Source: Chamaelirium japonicum
Taxonomy: Eukaryota; Streptophyta; Magnoliopsida; Liliales; Melanthiaceae
Reading direction: 5' to 3'
DNA: 64,000 nucleotides
NCBI GenBank assembly: GCA_947650365.1
Contig: OX393549.1
Span: 86,796,900 to 86,860,899, forward strand
Shown here: one piece after another, positions 49,329 through 60,107 of the stretch
Position numbering within the stretch: the first letter of the stretch is position 1
Layout: each line of letters opens with the position of its first letter
Notes under the pieces: generated by a model
The model's input: the letters and a program-made list of their open reading frames with translations, nothing else
Databases searched by the model: none
Told to the model about the DNA's origin: nothing
Position numbers and translations under genes: made by a program

Positions 49329-49352
49329 CGCTCGCTCGCTCGCTCGCTCGCT
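49096..49352. repeat. Two (CT)n microsatellites and a (CTCG)n tail
   Basis: (CT)n at 49096-49189 and 49275-49324, then CTCG repeats to 49352, separated by an 85-bp GC-rich spacer. They produce false Ser-Leu and Arg-Glu frames. Confidence 0.95.
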
Positions 49353-50939
49353 CAAAGTGAAGCGCCACCGGCAAGCAACGTCGGTGGCCTCCGAATCCGG
49401 CGGAGGGATGCCTTCAGGTGGGCGAGCGGGCGCACATCTTCGGTAGGAAGTGTGAGGTGAGATTTCTGTGATTTTGGAAACTTGTTCCCTATCTTTATGC
49501 AATATAAAGTTCTTTTGTAGTTTAATTCTGATTACCTATCTTTATTTTGAAATGTAATTTCGATTTGAAACATCCAAAATTTCAATATGGGATGAAAAAT
49601 GATATTTTTTGATAAGTTTTTGTTCAAATTCGACATATTTCATGTTGAAGCACTTCTTTCCTTAAGCACACTCATGGGGATGGCCTTGGTGATTTTTTGA
49701 TTACATGTGTAGTTTCTTGCGGTTGGCTTCATGCAAGGATTAAATATTAAATTAGTATCCATATTCGAGCAAAGAAATATGAATTGAATATAACAAATAG
49801 CTATAATTGGTGAAACAAATTCTAATATAGATGGGTTTTAGTACAACCATATTCAGTGAAAATACATGCAGATTCAAATTTATCTAAAATACTACTACCT
49901 ATTAATACAAACAAAATGTATTCATATGGATCCCATTTTTATATCCACTTAACAACACTTTTATCATTACTTAAATAAGTAAAGTTTAAGACATAGAAAT
50001 TGATAGAGCTTCTTGGTTATTTACATTTACGCAAAGACGAAAAAAGTTTTCTCCTTTTTGGTGGATGCAAATATGACGATGAAAATTGTGTTGAAAAATA
50101 TCATGTTTGTTTTTATGACGATGAAATGGTATCATAATTTGGTTCTAGCATTTGTTGATGTGGAGGCCAATTATCTCAGTGAGTCCTGATTTCATAGTGA
50201 ATTACTCAAATTCTTTAATAAGATTTATGCAGTGGATTATTGCACCCTTTTGAGATGATTGCTGCAGTAAAAATATCTTGACTCATGTTATGAATTATTA
50301 AGTGAAATTAATCTTTATGTTGGTGGCTAGGAGTCACATTTTAAAAGTATGGTTAGTAAAACTCATACAAAATAATGAGGTCCTTTGGTTGTGTTATCCT
50401 GATGTCCATAGCTTATTTAAATTTAATTTTCTTATCAATCATGGCATGGTAATTATTAATTCTTAAGCTGTTACTTGTTTTTTATATATATTTATCGGTG
50501 AAGGCTTATTAGTATACATCATTAGCTAGTGTCATGCTGTTGGATTGTTTGACAATTCCATTTGGGTTTCATTGCTTGATTAATAATTTATGATACAAAC
50601 TTTCTGATTTTGTTTTCGTGGGGTATTGGAAGATGGGTATATTGTTTGTTGGTTTTTCAAGAAGAACAATCCTCCTAATTCGATGCTCGAAGGCCATTGC
50701 AATCAGTCGAGAACAAGCTGATTCTCCTCATTGGATAAAAAATATGACTTTCAGATGCTTTTTAATTAGTTGTATATCTTGAGAAAATACATGTTGATTG
50801 ACACCACATATATATTGTAATCCAATTACTTTATTTGTAAGTGGTGCAAGTCCATTATGGATGAATTAATAAATGATGTTTTCTTTGTTGGTGAATGAAT
50901 GCAAATTGTTCTTTATTTGCGGATAAAATGCAAGCTAGT

Positions 50940-51362
50940 CTTGTGGAAAAACTAAATGCAACCAATGTAAATAACTTATGTTACATGAAAAACTAGACAA
51001 AACCAACGCAAAACACTTCGTTACAGGAATAACTGGACACAACCAATGAAAATCACTTTTGTTACATGAAAAACTAGACGCAGCCAATACAAATAAGTTG
51101 TGTTACATGAAAAACTAGATGCAACCAACATAAATCACTTGCGTTACATGAAAAACTGGTCACAGCCAACACAAATCACTTGCATTACATGAAAACTGGA
51201 CGCAACTAACGCAAATCACTTGCATTACATGAAAAACATGACGCAATCAACACAAATCACTTGCGTTACAGAAAAAACTGGACGCAACAAACGCAAATCG
51301 ATCGATCACTTACGTTAGAGGAAAAACTAGACACAACCAATGCAAATAACTTGCGTTACAAG
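50940..51362. repeat. 41-bp minisatellite, about ten copies
   Basis: The phrase TTACATGAAAAACT recurs at 50981, 51021, 51062, 51103, 51144, 51185, 51225, 51266, 51315 and 51356 (some variants), a 41-bp period. Each unit contains a GACGCAACCAACACAAATCA-like half and a CTTGCGTTAC half. The last units have small insertions (CGATCGATCA). Confidence 0.9.
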
Positions 51363-51748
51363 CAAGAGGGGAAAAACCACAGTTGAGGAAAAGGGTAAAT
51401 GATCGCGTGCGGTGAGGTTCATGTGTAATGGGGGTCTCAAAAGTAATGCATAAAGCAACAATGGGTCGGTTTGAGCAATACGTGATAATTGAAGGTCATT
51501 TTGGAAAAAACCTCTAACCACTGGGATACAATAGTAGTTGTGGAACAGTGAAAAGTACCCGGAATAGCGGTAAACCGAAAGGGTTTAACTAGGGCATCGG
51601 GGTGTTTAGGGATGGGCTTAAGGCACCGGGAGTAGCCAGTGGGGATGTCCAGCAGTGACCGGAAGGAGAAAGGGATAGCGGCTATAGAGGGGATTCTGAC
51701 GAGGGTCACCGCCTCACCGGTGGCCGCCGGATCGAGCGCGGAGGAGAG

Positions 51749-52483
51749 ATGGATTTCGACGACAACACTGAGGCAGACGAGGAGATGGGGTTACCCTCGG
51801 CGGGGCCGAGCTACGAGGCGCCGCCGGGGAACTCAGGGAGAGGAGGTGACGCGGCGAGGTCATGGAACCGGAGGGTGAGCGGAGGAGGAGGGAGGTACCA
51901 GGAGTGCCTGAAGAACCACGCGGTGAGCCTCGGCGGGCACGCGGTGGACGGCTGCGGGGAGTTCCTGGCGGCGGGGCATGAAGGGACGCTGGACGCGCTC
52001 CGCTGTGCAGCCTGCAACTGCCACCGGAACTTCCACCGCTGGGATGCCGGGGGAAGCGAGGGAGCGGCGGCCGTTGGGTTCCACCACCAGTTCTCCCCAT
52101 ACTACCGCACCCCGGCCGGTTACCTGCACCACCACATGGCGGCTACGGCGGCGCACCACCGCCACAGGTCGCCGCCGCTGGTGTTGCCGTCGACGTCGAG
52201 TGGAGGGGGCCACGGCCGCGACGACCAGGAGGACGTGTCGAACCCACTCGGCGGCGGGTCCGGGTCGGGGACGAAGCGTTTTCGGACCAAGTTCACGTCG
52301 GAGCAGAGGGACAAGATGGCGGAGTTCGGCGAGAGGGTGGGGTGGCGGATCCAGAAGCACGACGAGGCGGCAGTGCAGCAGTTCTGCCGAGAGGCTTGCG
52401 TCAAGCGCCACGTCCTCAAGGTCTGGATGCACAACCACAGGCATACCCATGGTAAGAAGAGCACGGATTCACTGAGGTTATAA
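51749..52483 (+). CDS. ZHD: Zinc finger-homeodomain (ZHD/ZF-HD) transcription factor, 244 aa
   Basis: Plant-specific nuclear transcription factor. The ZF-HD dimerisation finger spans residues 50-97 (YQECLKNHA..., [25 protein letters not shown]), with the conserved Cys/His ligands visible. Members pair through this finger. A His- and Gly-rich linker follows, then the homeodomain at about 176-233 ([34 protein letters not shown]). Recognition-helix Trp226 and Asn229 are kept. The next residues read HRH where most ZHD proteins have NKH, a family-knowledge comparison worth checking. The frame is a single exon, as usual for this family, and the length is in the normal range. The start follows a purine-rich leader. 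GC content is much higher than the surroundings, as expected for a genic island. It is the only clear host gene in the window. Which ZHD member it is cannot be told from sequence alone. Confidence 0.93.
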   Translation: MDFDDNTEADEEMGLPSAGPSYEAPPGNSGRGGDAARSWNRRVSGGGGRYQECLKNHAVSLGGHAVDGCGEFLAAGHEGTLDALRCAACNCHRNFHRWDAGGSEGAAAVGFHHQFSPYYRTPAGYLHHHMAATAAHHRHRSPPLVLPSTSSGGGHGRDDQEDVSNPLGGGSGSGTKRFRTKFTSEQRDKMAEFGERVGWRIQKHDEAAVQQFCREACVKRHVLKVWMHNHRHTHGKKSTDSLRL

Positions 52484-53672
<1,189 letters not shown>

Positions 53673-53759
53673 ATTCTGAAAGGCATTAGGGGTAGAGGAT
53701 GTGATCTTTAATTATGAGAGTAATTGAATGGAGAGCCACATAAATTTTTCCTTCATACA

Positions 53760-53906
53760 TGATACAAGAGATTTTGGGGAGAATCGATCAATCCTCATAT
53801 TAGACCAAGGGCCAAATATATAGATGATACAAAACAAGAAGAAGGGGTATCCTATACAGGTAATCTACGGGTATTTGTATCTCAACACAGTACACTATCA
53901 CTAACA
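53760..53906 (-). repeat. 3' LTR of element B
   Basis: On the element strand TGTTAGTGATAGTG...CTTGTATCA; 147 bp. A GGGGGGC polypurine run (plus-strand GCCCCCC, 53907-53913) adjoins it. Confidence 0.92.
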
Positions 53907-53919
53907 GCCCCCCTCAAAC

Positions 53920-56900
53920 TCAAGGTGGGTCATGCACCATGAGTTTGCTAAGCAGAAACTGAAAATGTGGAGCAGGGTGTGACTTCGTGAAGAAATTACC
54001 AATTTGTTCTCTAGAGGAAACAAAGGGGAGAGAGATGGTCCCGGCCTCATACTCCTGGCGAGAGTAGTAGCAATCGAGCTCGATGTGCTTCGTCCTCTCG
54101 TGGAAGATCAGGTTGGTGACAATCTGTATTGCACTCCCGTTGTCACAGTGAAGGGTTGTAGGTCCAGAGATCTCAACCCCTAGATCTCCAAGAAGATGTC
54201 GCAAGTGAACGATCTCTTTGGTAGTAGAGGCCATGTCTCGAAACTCTGCTTCAGTACTCGAGAGAGAGACAACGCTCTGCTTCTTGCTACGCCATGAGAT
54301 GAGAGAATCTCCAAGAAACAGGCAATAGCCGGTAGTCGATCGATGAGTGGTCGGATCACCAGCCCAATCAGTATCCGAGTAGGCACGTAGGGCCAGAGGA
54401 GAAGTCGATGATAGGAAGAGCGATCGGGTGATAGTGCCTCGGAAATAACGGAGAAGCCGAAGAAGGGCAGCATAGTGAGCAGAGCGAGGGGCTTTGACAA
54501 ACTGGCTGACGATGTTAACGGCGTGAGCAATGTCGGGCCTGGTGATGCAGAGGTAAACCAACTGACCAACGATCTGTCGGTACCGAGTAGGATCTGAGAG
54601 AGGTTCACCGTCGGTAGGACGAAGCTTCACGTGAACCTCGAGAGGGGTGATAGCAGAGCGATCATTGAAAAGTGTAGCTCGGCTGAGGATGTCAGCTATG
54701 TAGTTTTGCTGGGATAGCAAATCCCTTGCTCACTGTGGGCGATCTCTAGCCCAAGGAAGTAGCAAAGAGGACCTAAATCCTTCATCTGGAATCGGCATCG
54801 AAGATGCTGCTAAAGGAAAGTGATAGCAGCGGAGTCATCACCTGTGATGATCATGTCGTTGACGTATAATAGGAGAATCGCCCGGCCCTGAGGAGATGAC
54901 CGCACAAATAGCGAGTGGTCCTGCGAGCTCTCAATGTAGTCGATCTCGGTGACGGCTCGTCGGAAATACTCAAACCAAGCTCGAAAGGCTTGTTTAAGCC
55001 CGTAGATAGCTCGACGGAGGTGATAAACATGCTGGGGAGGAGTATGCAAACCAAGGGGTGGCTGCATATAGACGATCTCTGAAAGATCACCATGGAGAAA
55101 AGCATTTTTCACGTCCATCTGGAGAAGTGGCCATCGGCGAACTGTTGCAACTGCCTGGAGTGCACGAACGGAGGTCATCTGAGCTACAGGTGTGAAAGTC
55201 TCCTCATAGTCTATTCCGTATAGCTGAGTGAAGCCATGGGTCACCAATCGAGCCTTGTGCCGCTTGATGGAACAATCAGGTCGCCGCTTGACCTTGTAGA
55301 CCCATCGGCAACTTACATGCTCAATACCAACAGGAAGGGGGACAATATCCCAAGTCTGAGTCTGATCAAATGCGTGAAATTCCTCGCTCATAGCCTGCCA
55401 CTGAGGGGACTAGACGGCCTCCAGGTACGACCGAGGCTCCTGGTCTATGTGAAGGGCTGTAAGAAAGGCTGTAAACTGAGGCGAGTAGGAGGTGATCGTG
55501 GCAAAACCAAAACGGTCAGGTGGGCCAGAGCTAAAGCTGAAGTGGTCAGGTGGGTGGTGCTCGCGCTGAGGATAGCGGGGCGACGGACGAGGATCCACGA
55601 CCGGTGACGTCGGACTGGGCATAGCAGGCGGAGTACCATGGACATCGGGAGTATGAAGAAGACCTATGAAAGCAATCGGTGATAGAGGAGAGGAGGGGAC
55701 GAAGGAAGGAGTGGTGTTAGAGAAAGACTTTGTGGAAGAATCAATGGAAGCAAGGGGAGAAGTAGAGCTGGGCGAAAGAGGTGATAGAAGAGGCTCGAGA
55801 GTCAGAGACAGAGTGGGAGGAGGCTCCAAGAAGATGAGGTCCTAAGCTGTAGAGGAGTCGTAAGGGGCATCCTTGACGAAGGAGATGTGTCGAGAGATGC
55901 GAAGGCGATGAGTCAAGGGGTCATATCAACGATAACCCTTGTGCTCGGCACTGATTCCAAAGAGGACGCATTTAACTACACGTTCGGACAGCTTCGTGCG
56001 CTCATGAGATGGAAGGAGAACGAAACAGGTGCACCCGAAGGTACGAAGCAGACTGTAGTCAGGAGGGGAAGAGAAAAGGCGCTCGTAGGGAGATGCACCA
56101 CCCGGGAGAACAGACGAAGGGGTGATGTAGATAAGGTTGACTGAGGTCAAGACAGCCTCAGCCCAGAAAGTGTGTGGAACGGAAGCAGAGAGAAGAAGAG
56201 CATGCGATGTCTTAAGGATGTGACAGTGCTTCCTCTTGGCTACTCCGTTTTGCTCGTGTGTGTGAGGATAGGAGTGCTGGAATAGGGTCCCATGGGATTG
56301 AAGAAGTGTCCGCATAGCAGTGGAGAGGTACTCAAGGGCGCAATCAAACCGAAAGGTCTTGATGCGACAATCGAACTGTGTGTGGACCATCAAGGTGAAG
56401 ATCTAGTAGACCTGAGAAACCTCAGAGTGGTGCTGAAGAAGGTAGACCCAAGTATATCGACTGAAGTCATCGATGAAAGAGATATAGTAGCGATAGCCAC
56501 ACATCGAAGGAAGAGGTGCAGGACCCCAGATGTCGGAGTGCACTAGGTCAAAAAGAGCATAACACTGAAAGATACTAGAAGGAAAAGATAAGGCTTTAGC
56601 TTTGGCAAGCTTGCAACCGGTACATGCAGATAAAGAAGAAAAAGAGCAATGACCTAGAGCTCCAGTCTGGAGTAAGCTCTTAAGTCGAGACTCAAAAATA
56701 TGACCGAGTCTTCGGTGCCACAAGTCGACATCGGGAGAAGCTAAACTACAGACGCCAGAAGGAGGAATAAGGGAAAGATGAAGATGCTCGAGGTGGTACA
56801 GCCCGCTTGACTTATGACCAGTGCCAATCACCCGTCCGGTACGTGGATCCTGCACAACACAAGAAGAAGGGGAAAATGTCACAACACATCCAGAGTCACA

Positions 56901-58230
56901 GAGGCTGCTAATATAAATGAGCTGCATGCAAAGCTAGGGGACATGCAACACAGTGGTTAAAGAGAGACGACTGCTCGGCTCTATAGTGGCGGTAATCGAT
57001 CCACACTGCAAGATGGCTAAAGAAGAGCCATCAACAGTATGTATCGACGAGATGTGTGGTACCGGTCGGTAATCGGTAAGCAGGGAAGCATTGGAAGTCA
57101 TGTGATAGGAGGCCCCAGAGTCCAGAATCCAAATAGCAAAGGTACCGGGAGTGGCTAAGTGAGCAGAGAAACTAGAGACGTTGGAAGCCTCGGCGGAGCT
57201 GAAGCTCGCCTGCTGGTCTAGGCGGAACTGGAGCTGTGCAAGCTACTGCTGAAAGAGTTGAGTAGTTCAGGAGCATCCAAGGAACCCCGGGGTGATGATG
57301 GAACCGTGCGAGGAGAGGACGGAGCAGTAGCAGTAGCAGTAGTAGCAATAGAGCCAACGGGTCGACCACGTCCTCGGGGTCCCTACCTCTTCTCGGGATG
57401 CAGCTTCCAACATATGGTGACAACATGACCTGGTTTGTGGCAGTGAGTGCATACAATCCGATCACGACCAAAAGCAAAAGTAAAAGAGATAGCCGGGGCT
57501 GCAGCAATGATGCCAGTGTGGCTGAAGGGGGACGGAGGGGCCTTGGTGGCAATGGTACGCAGCCTGGTCTCTTTGGCGATGAACTCAGCAATGACAGCAT
57601 CCAAGCATGGAAGTGGGTCTCGGTGGATCAAGGCGCCAGCAAGTGGGCCAAACTCTGATCGAAGGGCCATCAGGAACTGGTAAAGTTGACGGTGCTCCCA
57701 GAAGGCTTGGTGGGCGGCACGATACTCGGGGAGAGACGGGAGGTACCAGTGACTGAAGCTCCCGCCAGTAACCACGCATCCGCGTATGAAATTACTGGAT
57801 CGTACGATTGTCCTGCTGTTCGGACTGGACCTGGGAGAAAAGAGAATACTCGCGAGCACCGTTAGGCTCCATGAAGCGCTCAATTAGGGAGCACCATATA
57901 GCTACGGATGCTCCAAGGGCGGCGAGGTCAGCGTGCATCGTCATCGACCAAAGCAACAAGGTAGGCGATGACTCGTGCATCACGAAGGCGCCATGCTTGA
58001 AGGGCGGTGAGAAAATCCAGACTCGGTGCCGAGGTAGTGCCATCGAGTAATCTAAGGAGGCCACGTCCAAGAAGTGTGGTCTGGACAGTGGCTACCCATG
58101 CTTCCTAGTCGGCGGAGGAGGCGAGAGGGAAGTCCGTCGAGCTCGGCAGGAAGTCACGAGTATACTCGAATGGGAGGCTCTCAGAGTGCAGTGGCACGGG
58201 CAGAGGGGCATCTACGGAGGAGTCGGCCAT
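53920..58230 (-). pseudogene. Broken gag-pol of element B
   Basis: Gag starts at the ATG at 58230 and is broken by a TAG in place of a Trp codon near 58108 and by frame shifts near 57800. The zinc knuckle CTHCHKPGHVVTIC is kept (about 57450). The protease lies near 57120-56945. Pre-integrase and the first integrase Asp (HSDIWGP) follow at 56927-56403. The rest of integrase (56393-55926) has the second Asp (FRFDCALEY) but NGVAKRKH where the catalytic Glu should be (AAG codon, 56235-56237). RT (55391-54810) reads YVND in place of YVDD (AAC, 54858-54860). RNase H (54720-53920) is an uninterrupted frame with SDTDWAGD, STEAEF and CDNGSA. Both replaced catalytic residues are single G-to-A changes. 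The element cannot move on its own. Confidence 0.92.
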
Positions 58231-59036
58231 GGCGGCTCACTCGGTGCCGAAGTGGATCTGTCGGATCTGGGGTCGAAAGGGAGAGCAGATCTGGTCGGAG
58301 AGATCGGAAGAGCAACAGATCCATCTGGCGCGATCTCATCGACGAAGTGCAATAGACCCGTCCGACGAGGGTCAATGCAAATAGAGAGGAATCCGACGAG
58401 GTCGAACAGGGGTCGCAGAGGAGGTGCAGATCTCAGATCTGATGTCGGATCGGATAGGCAAGAAGTCGCCGGATCTGATCGTTGGTCGCAGAGGAGGTAC
58501 AGATCTAGGCTGGAGACGTGCTCGCCAGAGAGAGGTCATCGGTTGACTGGGCTGGATCTGGATGCGGCCGGAGTCGAAAGGGAGAGTAGATCTGATCGGA
58601 GAGCAAGGGTCAGATTTGACGGAGATGAAGCCGGCCGGATGTGTCGTGCAGAGGAGGTGCAGATCCGGATGTGTCGACCCGTTGGCTCCCCCGGCTGTGG
58701 GTCAGATCCGACGGAGATGAAGCCGGCTGGATGTGTCGGACTGGATCTGGTAGGAGATCATTGCTCGTCAATCTGGTCCCAGATCTGAAAGGGAGGAGGA
58801 GATGCAGCCGGCCGGGTCAGACGTCGATCCAGATCTAGGCTGGATCTGGATGCGGCCGGAGTCGGAAGGGAGAGCAGATCTGGTCGGAGAACTCAGATCG
58901 AAGCCGAAGAAGGACCTCAAATCTGAGAGGACACGGGGTCATCGGATCTGAGGAAGGGCAGCTCGTTGGCTGAAGAGGAGCTCTCAGATCTGGCGGTAGG
59001 GGATCTTGAGGTTGTCCGAGGAGGGGCTCGAGGTTA
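58231..59036 (-). repeat. Leader of element B with internal repeats
   Basis: Short units built on GGTCG(A/C)...GGGAGAGCAGATCTGGTCGG recur at about 58271, 58573 and 58861. GCAGAGGAGGTGCAGATC(T/C)-type units recur at about 58415, 58488 and 58649. It gives long but meaningless frames on the plus strand. The repeats lie between primer site and gag, so they would be in every transcript. Confidence 0.75.
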
Positions 59037-59048
59037 GCTCTGATACCA
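59037..59048 (-). promoter_or_regulatory. Primer binding site (tRNA-iMet), element B
   Basis: Plus strand GCTCTGATACCA, directly against the LTR end. Confidence 0.93.
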
Positions 59049-59195
59049 TGATACAAGAGATTTTAGGGAGAATTGATCAATCCTCATATTAGACCAAGGG
59101 CCAAATATATAGATGATACAAAATAAGAAAAAGGGGTATCCTATACAGGTAATCTACGGGTATGTGTATCTTAACACTGTACACTATCACTATCA
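59049..59195 (-). repeat. 5' LTR of element B
   Basis: 147 bp, about ten differences by eye from the 3' LTR. Outer end TATCA then ATACA target duplication. Confidence 0.92.
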
Positions 59196-59216
59196 ATACA
59201 CATTGAAGTTAGGTCA

Positions 59217-60107
59217 TGTTGGGGATGCGATCGCGCCAAATGATCTAAGCAGAATTTCGTCGAACACGTTGTGTGCACCGCACCCAGATTGTAGCTGTGC
59301 TTAGGAGATGAATATATCAAACAACACCACACAACAACAAAAAACACAATCACAAGAGAAACACAATGATTTATGTGGTTCACCCAAACGGGCTACGTCC
59401 ACGTGATGTAGGTATGGCAGCGGTGCGGTTTAAAACCGAGAACCGTAGTAAACCTCACCACATGGTACGGTTTTGGTTTGACAAAATATAAAACCGTCGC
59501 GATGCGGTGCGGTTTCGGTTTGCGGTTTCATTGTTGCAATACGGTTTCAATTTTGCTCAAAATCGCACCGTTTAGACCATTATAATGATAAACCGCGGTG
59601 TACCGCACCACACCGCACCGCATGGTGTGGTTTCGGTTTTACATAATGGTACACTGTCGCGGTGCGATGCGGTTTCGGTGTGGCGGTTCGTTGTTGCAGT
59701 GCGATTTTGGTTTAGTCCAAAACCAAACAGTTGCCATCTCTAATAGGATGAGCTTGTAGCTCGGGACAAGCTTCTACAGAAATGACAGCACGGAACAATG
59801 GTATACACTTGACTCCTTGAACCTTGCTCCAACAAGATCTTCACTCACCTTCTCCTAAGATTTAAAGTTAGAACCCTAAAACCAACTCCTTCCTTCTCCC
59901 TCATCTTCTTTCTATTCTTCTTCCTCTCTATTTCTCTCTACTTGTCAAAAAGAAGAAAATAGGAAAGAAAGTGAAAAAGTGATAAAGATAGAATAACTGA
60001 ACACATACTCCAAAACACCCAATAAAGTCCTTTTATGACTACTCCTTTGGGTCAAAGAAAGTCCCTCAATTGGGCCGGGCCCACAAGGGGATGGACCCAA
60101 CCCAACA
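59217..60107 (-). repeat. 3' LTR of Copia element C, carrying a MITE
   Basis: On the plus strand TGTTGGGGATG...GGACCCAACCCAACA, so the element strand starts TGTTGGGTTGGG. A purine run GGAGAGGGAGAT (plus strand ATCTCCCTCTCC, 60108-60119) precedes it as polypurine tract. Without the 334-bp MITE the LTR is ~557 bp. The partner LTR is outside the window, so the far end (59217) is inferred from the TG...CA symmetry. Confidence 0.75.
59409..59742. mobile_element. hAT-like MITE inside LTR C
   Basis: The left end TAGGTATGGCAGC and the reverse complement of the right end TAGAGATGGCAAC resemble hAT MITE termini. The interior is made of repeated TGCGGTTTCGGTTT and CCGCACC motifs on both strands. The 8-bp flanks ACGTGATG and ATAGGATG agree at 5 of 8 positions, so the duplication is imperfect. 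Confidence 0.6.

Larger units (their letters stand above)
48926..51537. repeat. Region bounded by ~100-bp inverted arms, upstream of the ZHD gene
   Basis: The sequence 48926-49026 and the reverse complement of 51432-51537 align over about 100 bp. Shared pieces include CCAAAAT(A/G)ACC, CAATT(G/A)TCA(T/C)GTATT(A/G)CTCAAAC and TTGTTGCT(A/T)TATGCATTAC. This suggests a 2.6-kb element with long terminal inverted repeats, or two separate inverted copies of one repeat. The interior holds CT microsatellites, an AT-rich middle (49353-50939, no gene recognised) and a minisatellite. No transposase was seen. Confidence 0.55.
53760..59195 (-). mobile_element. Copia element B (short-LTR, Ale/Hopscotch-like), complete but defective
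   Basis: Two 147-bp LTRs bound the element: 53760-53906 (3' LTR) and 59049-59195 (5' LTR), nearly identical. ATACA flanks both ends (53755-53759, 59196-59200). The minus strand reads primer site, ~800-bp leader, gag, protease, integrase, RT, RNase H and polypurine tract. Very short LTRs with this arrangement are typical of the Ale (Retrofit/Hopscotch) lineage. Confidence 0.93.

Noticed and set aside
49083-49502. Arg-Glu / Ser-Leu repeat frames
   Set aside because: Translations of (CT)n and (CTCG)n repeats. The same applies to the frame at 53401-53679 in (GA)n.
50940-51362. Possible CRISPR-like array
   Set aside because: Contiguous 41-bp tandem units with no unique spacers, in a plant nuclear context: a minisatellite.
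51714-52475. Several long frames overlapping the ZHD gene on both strands
   Set aside because: Shadows of a GC-rich exon; only the frame with the ZF-HD finger and homeodomain is real.
58186-58788. 200-aa plus-strand frame in the leader of element B
   Set aside because: Antisense to the element and made of leader repeats; no domain.
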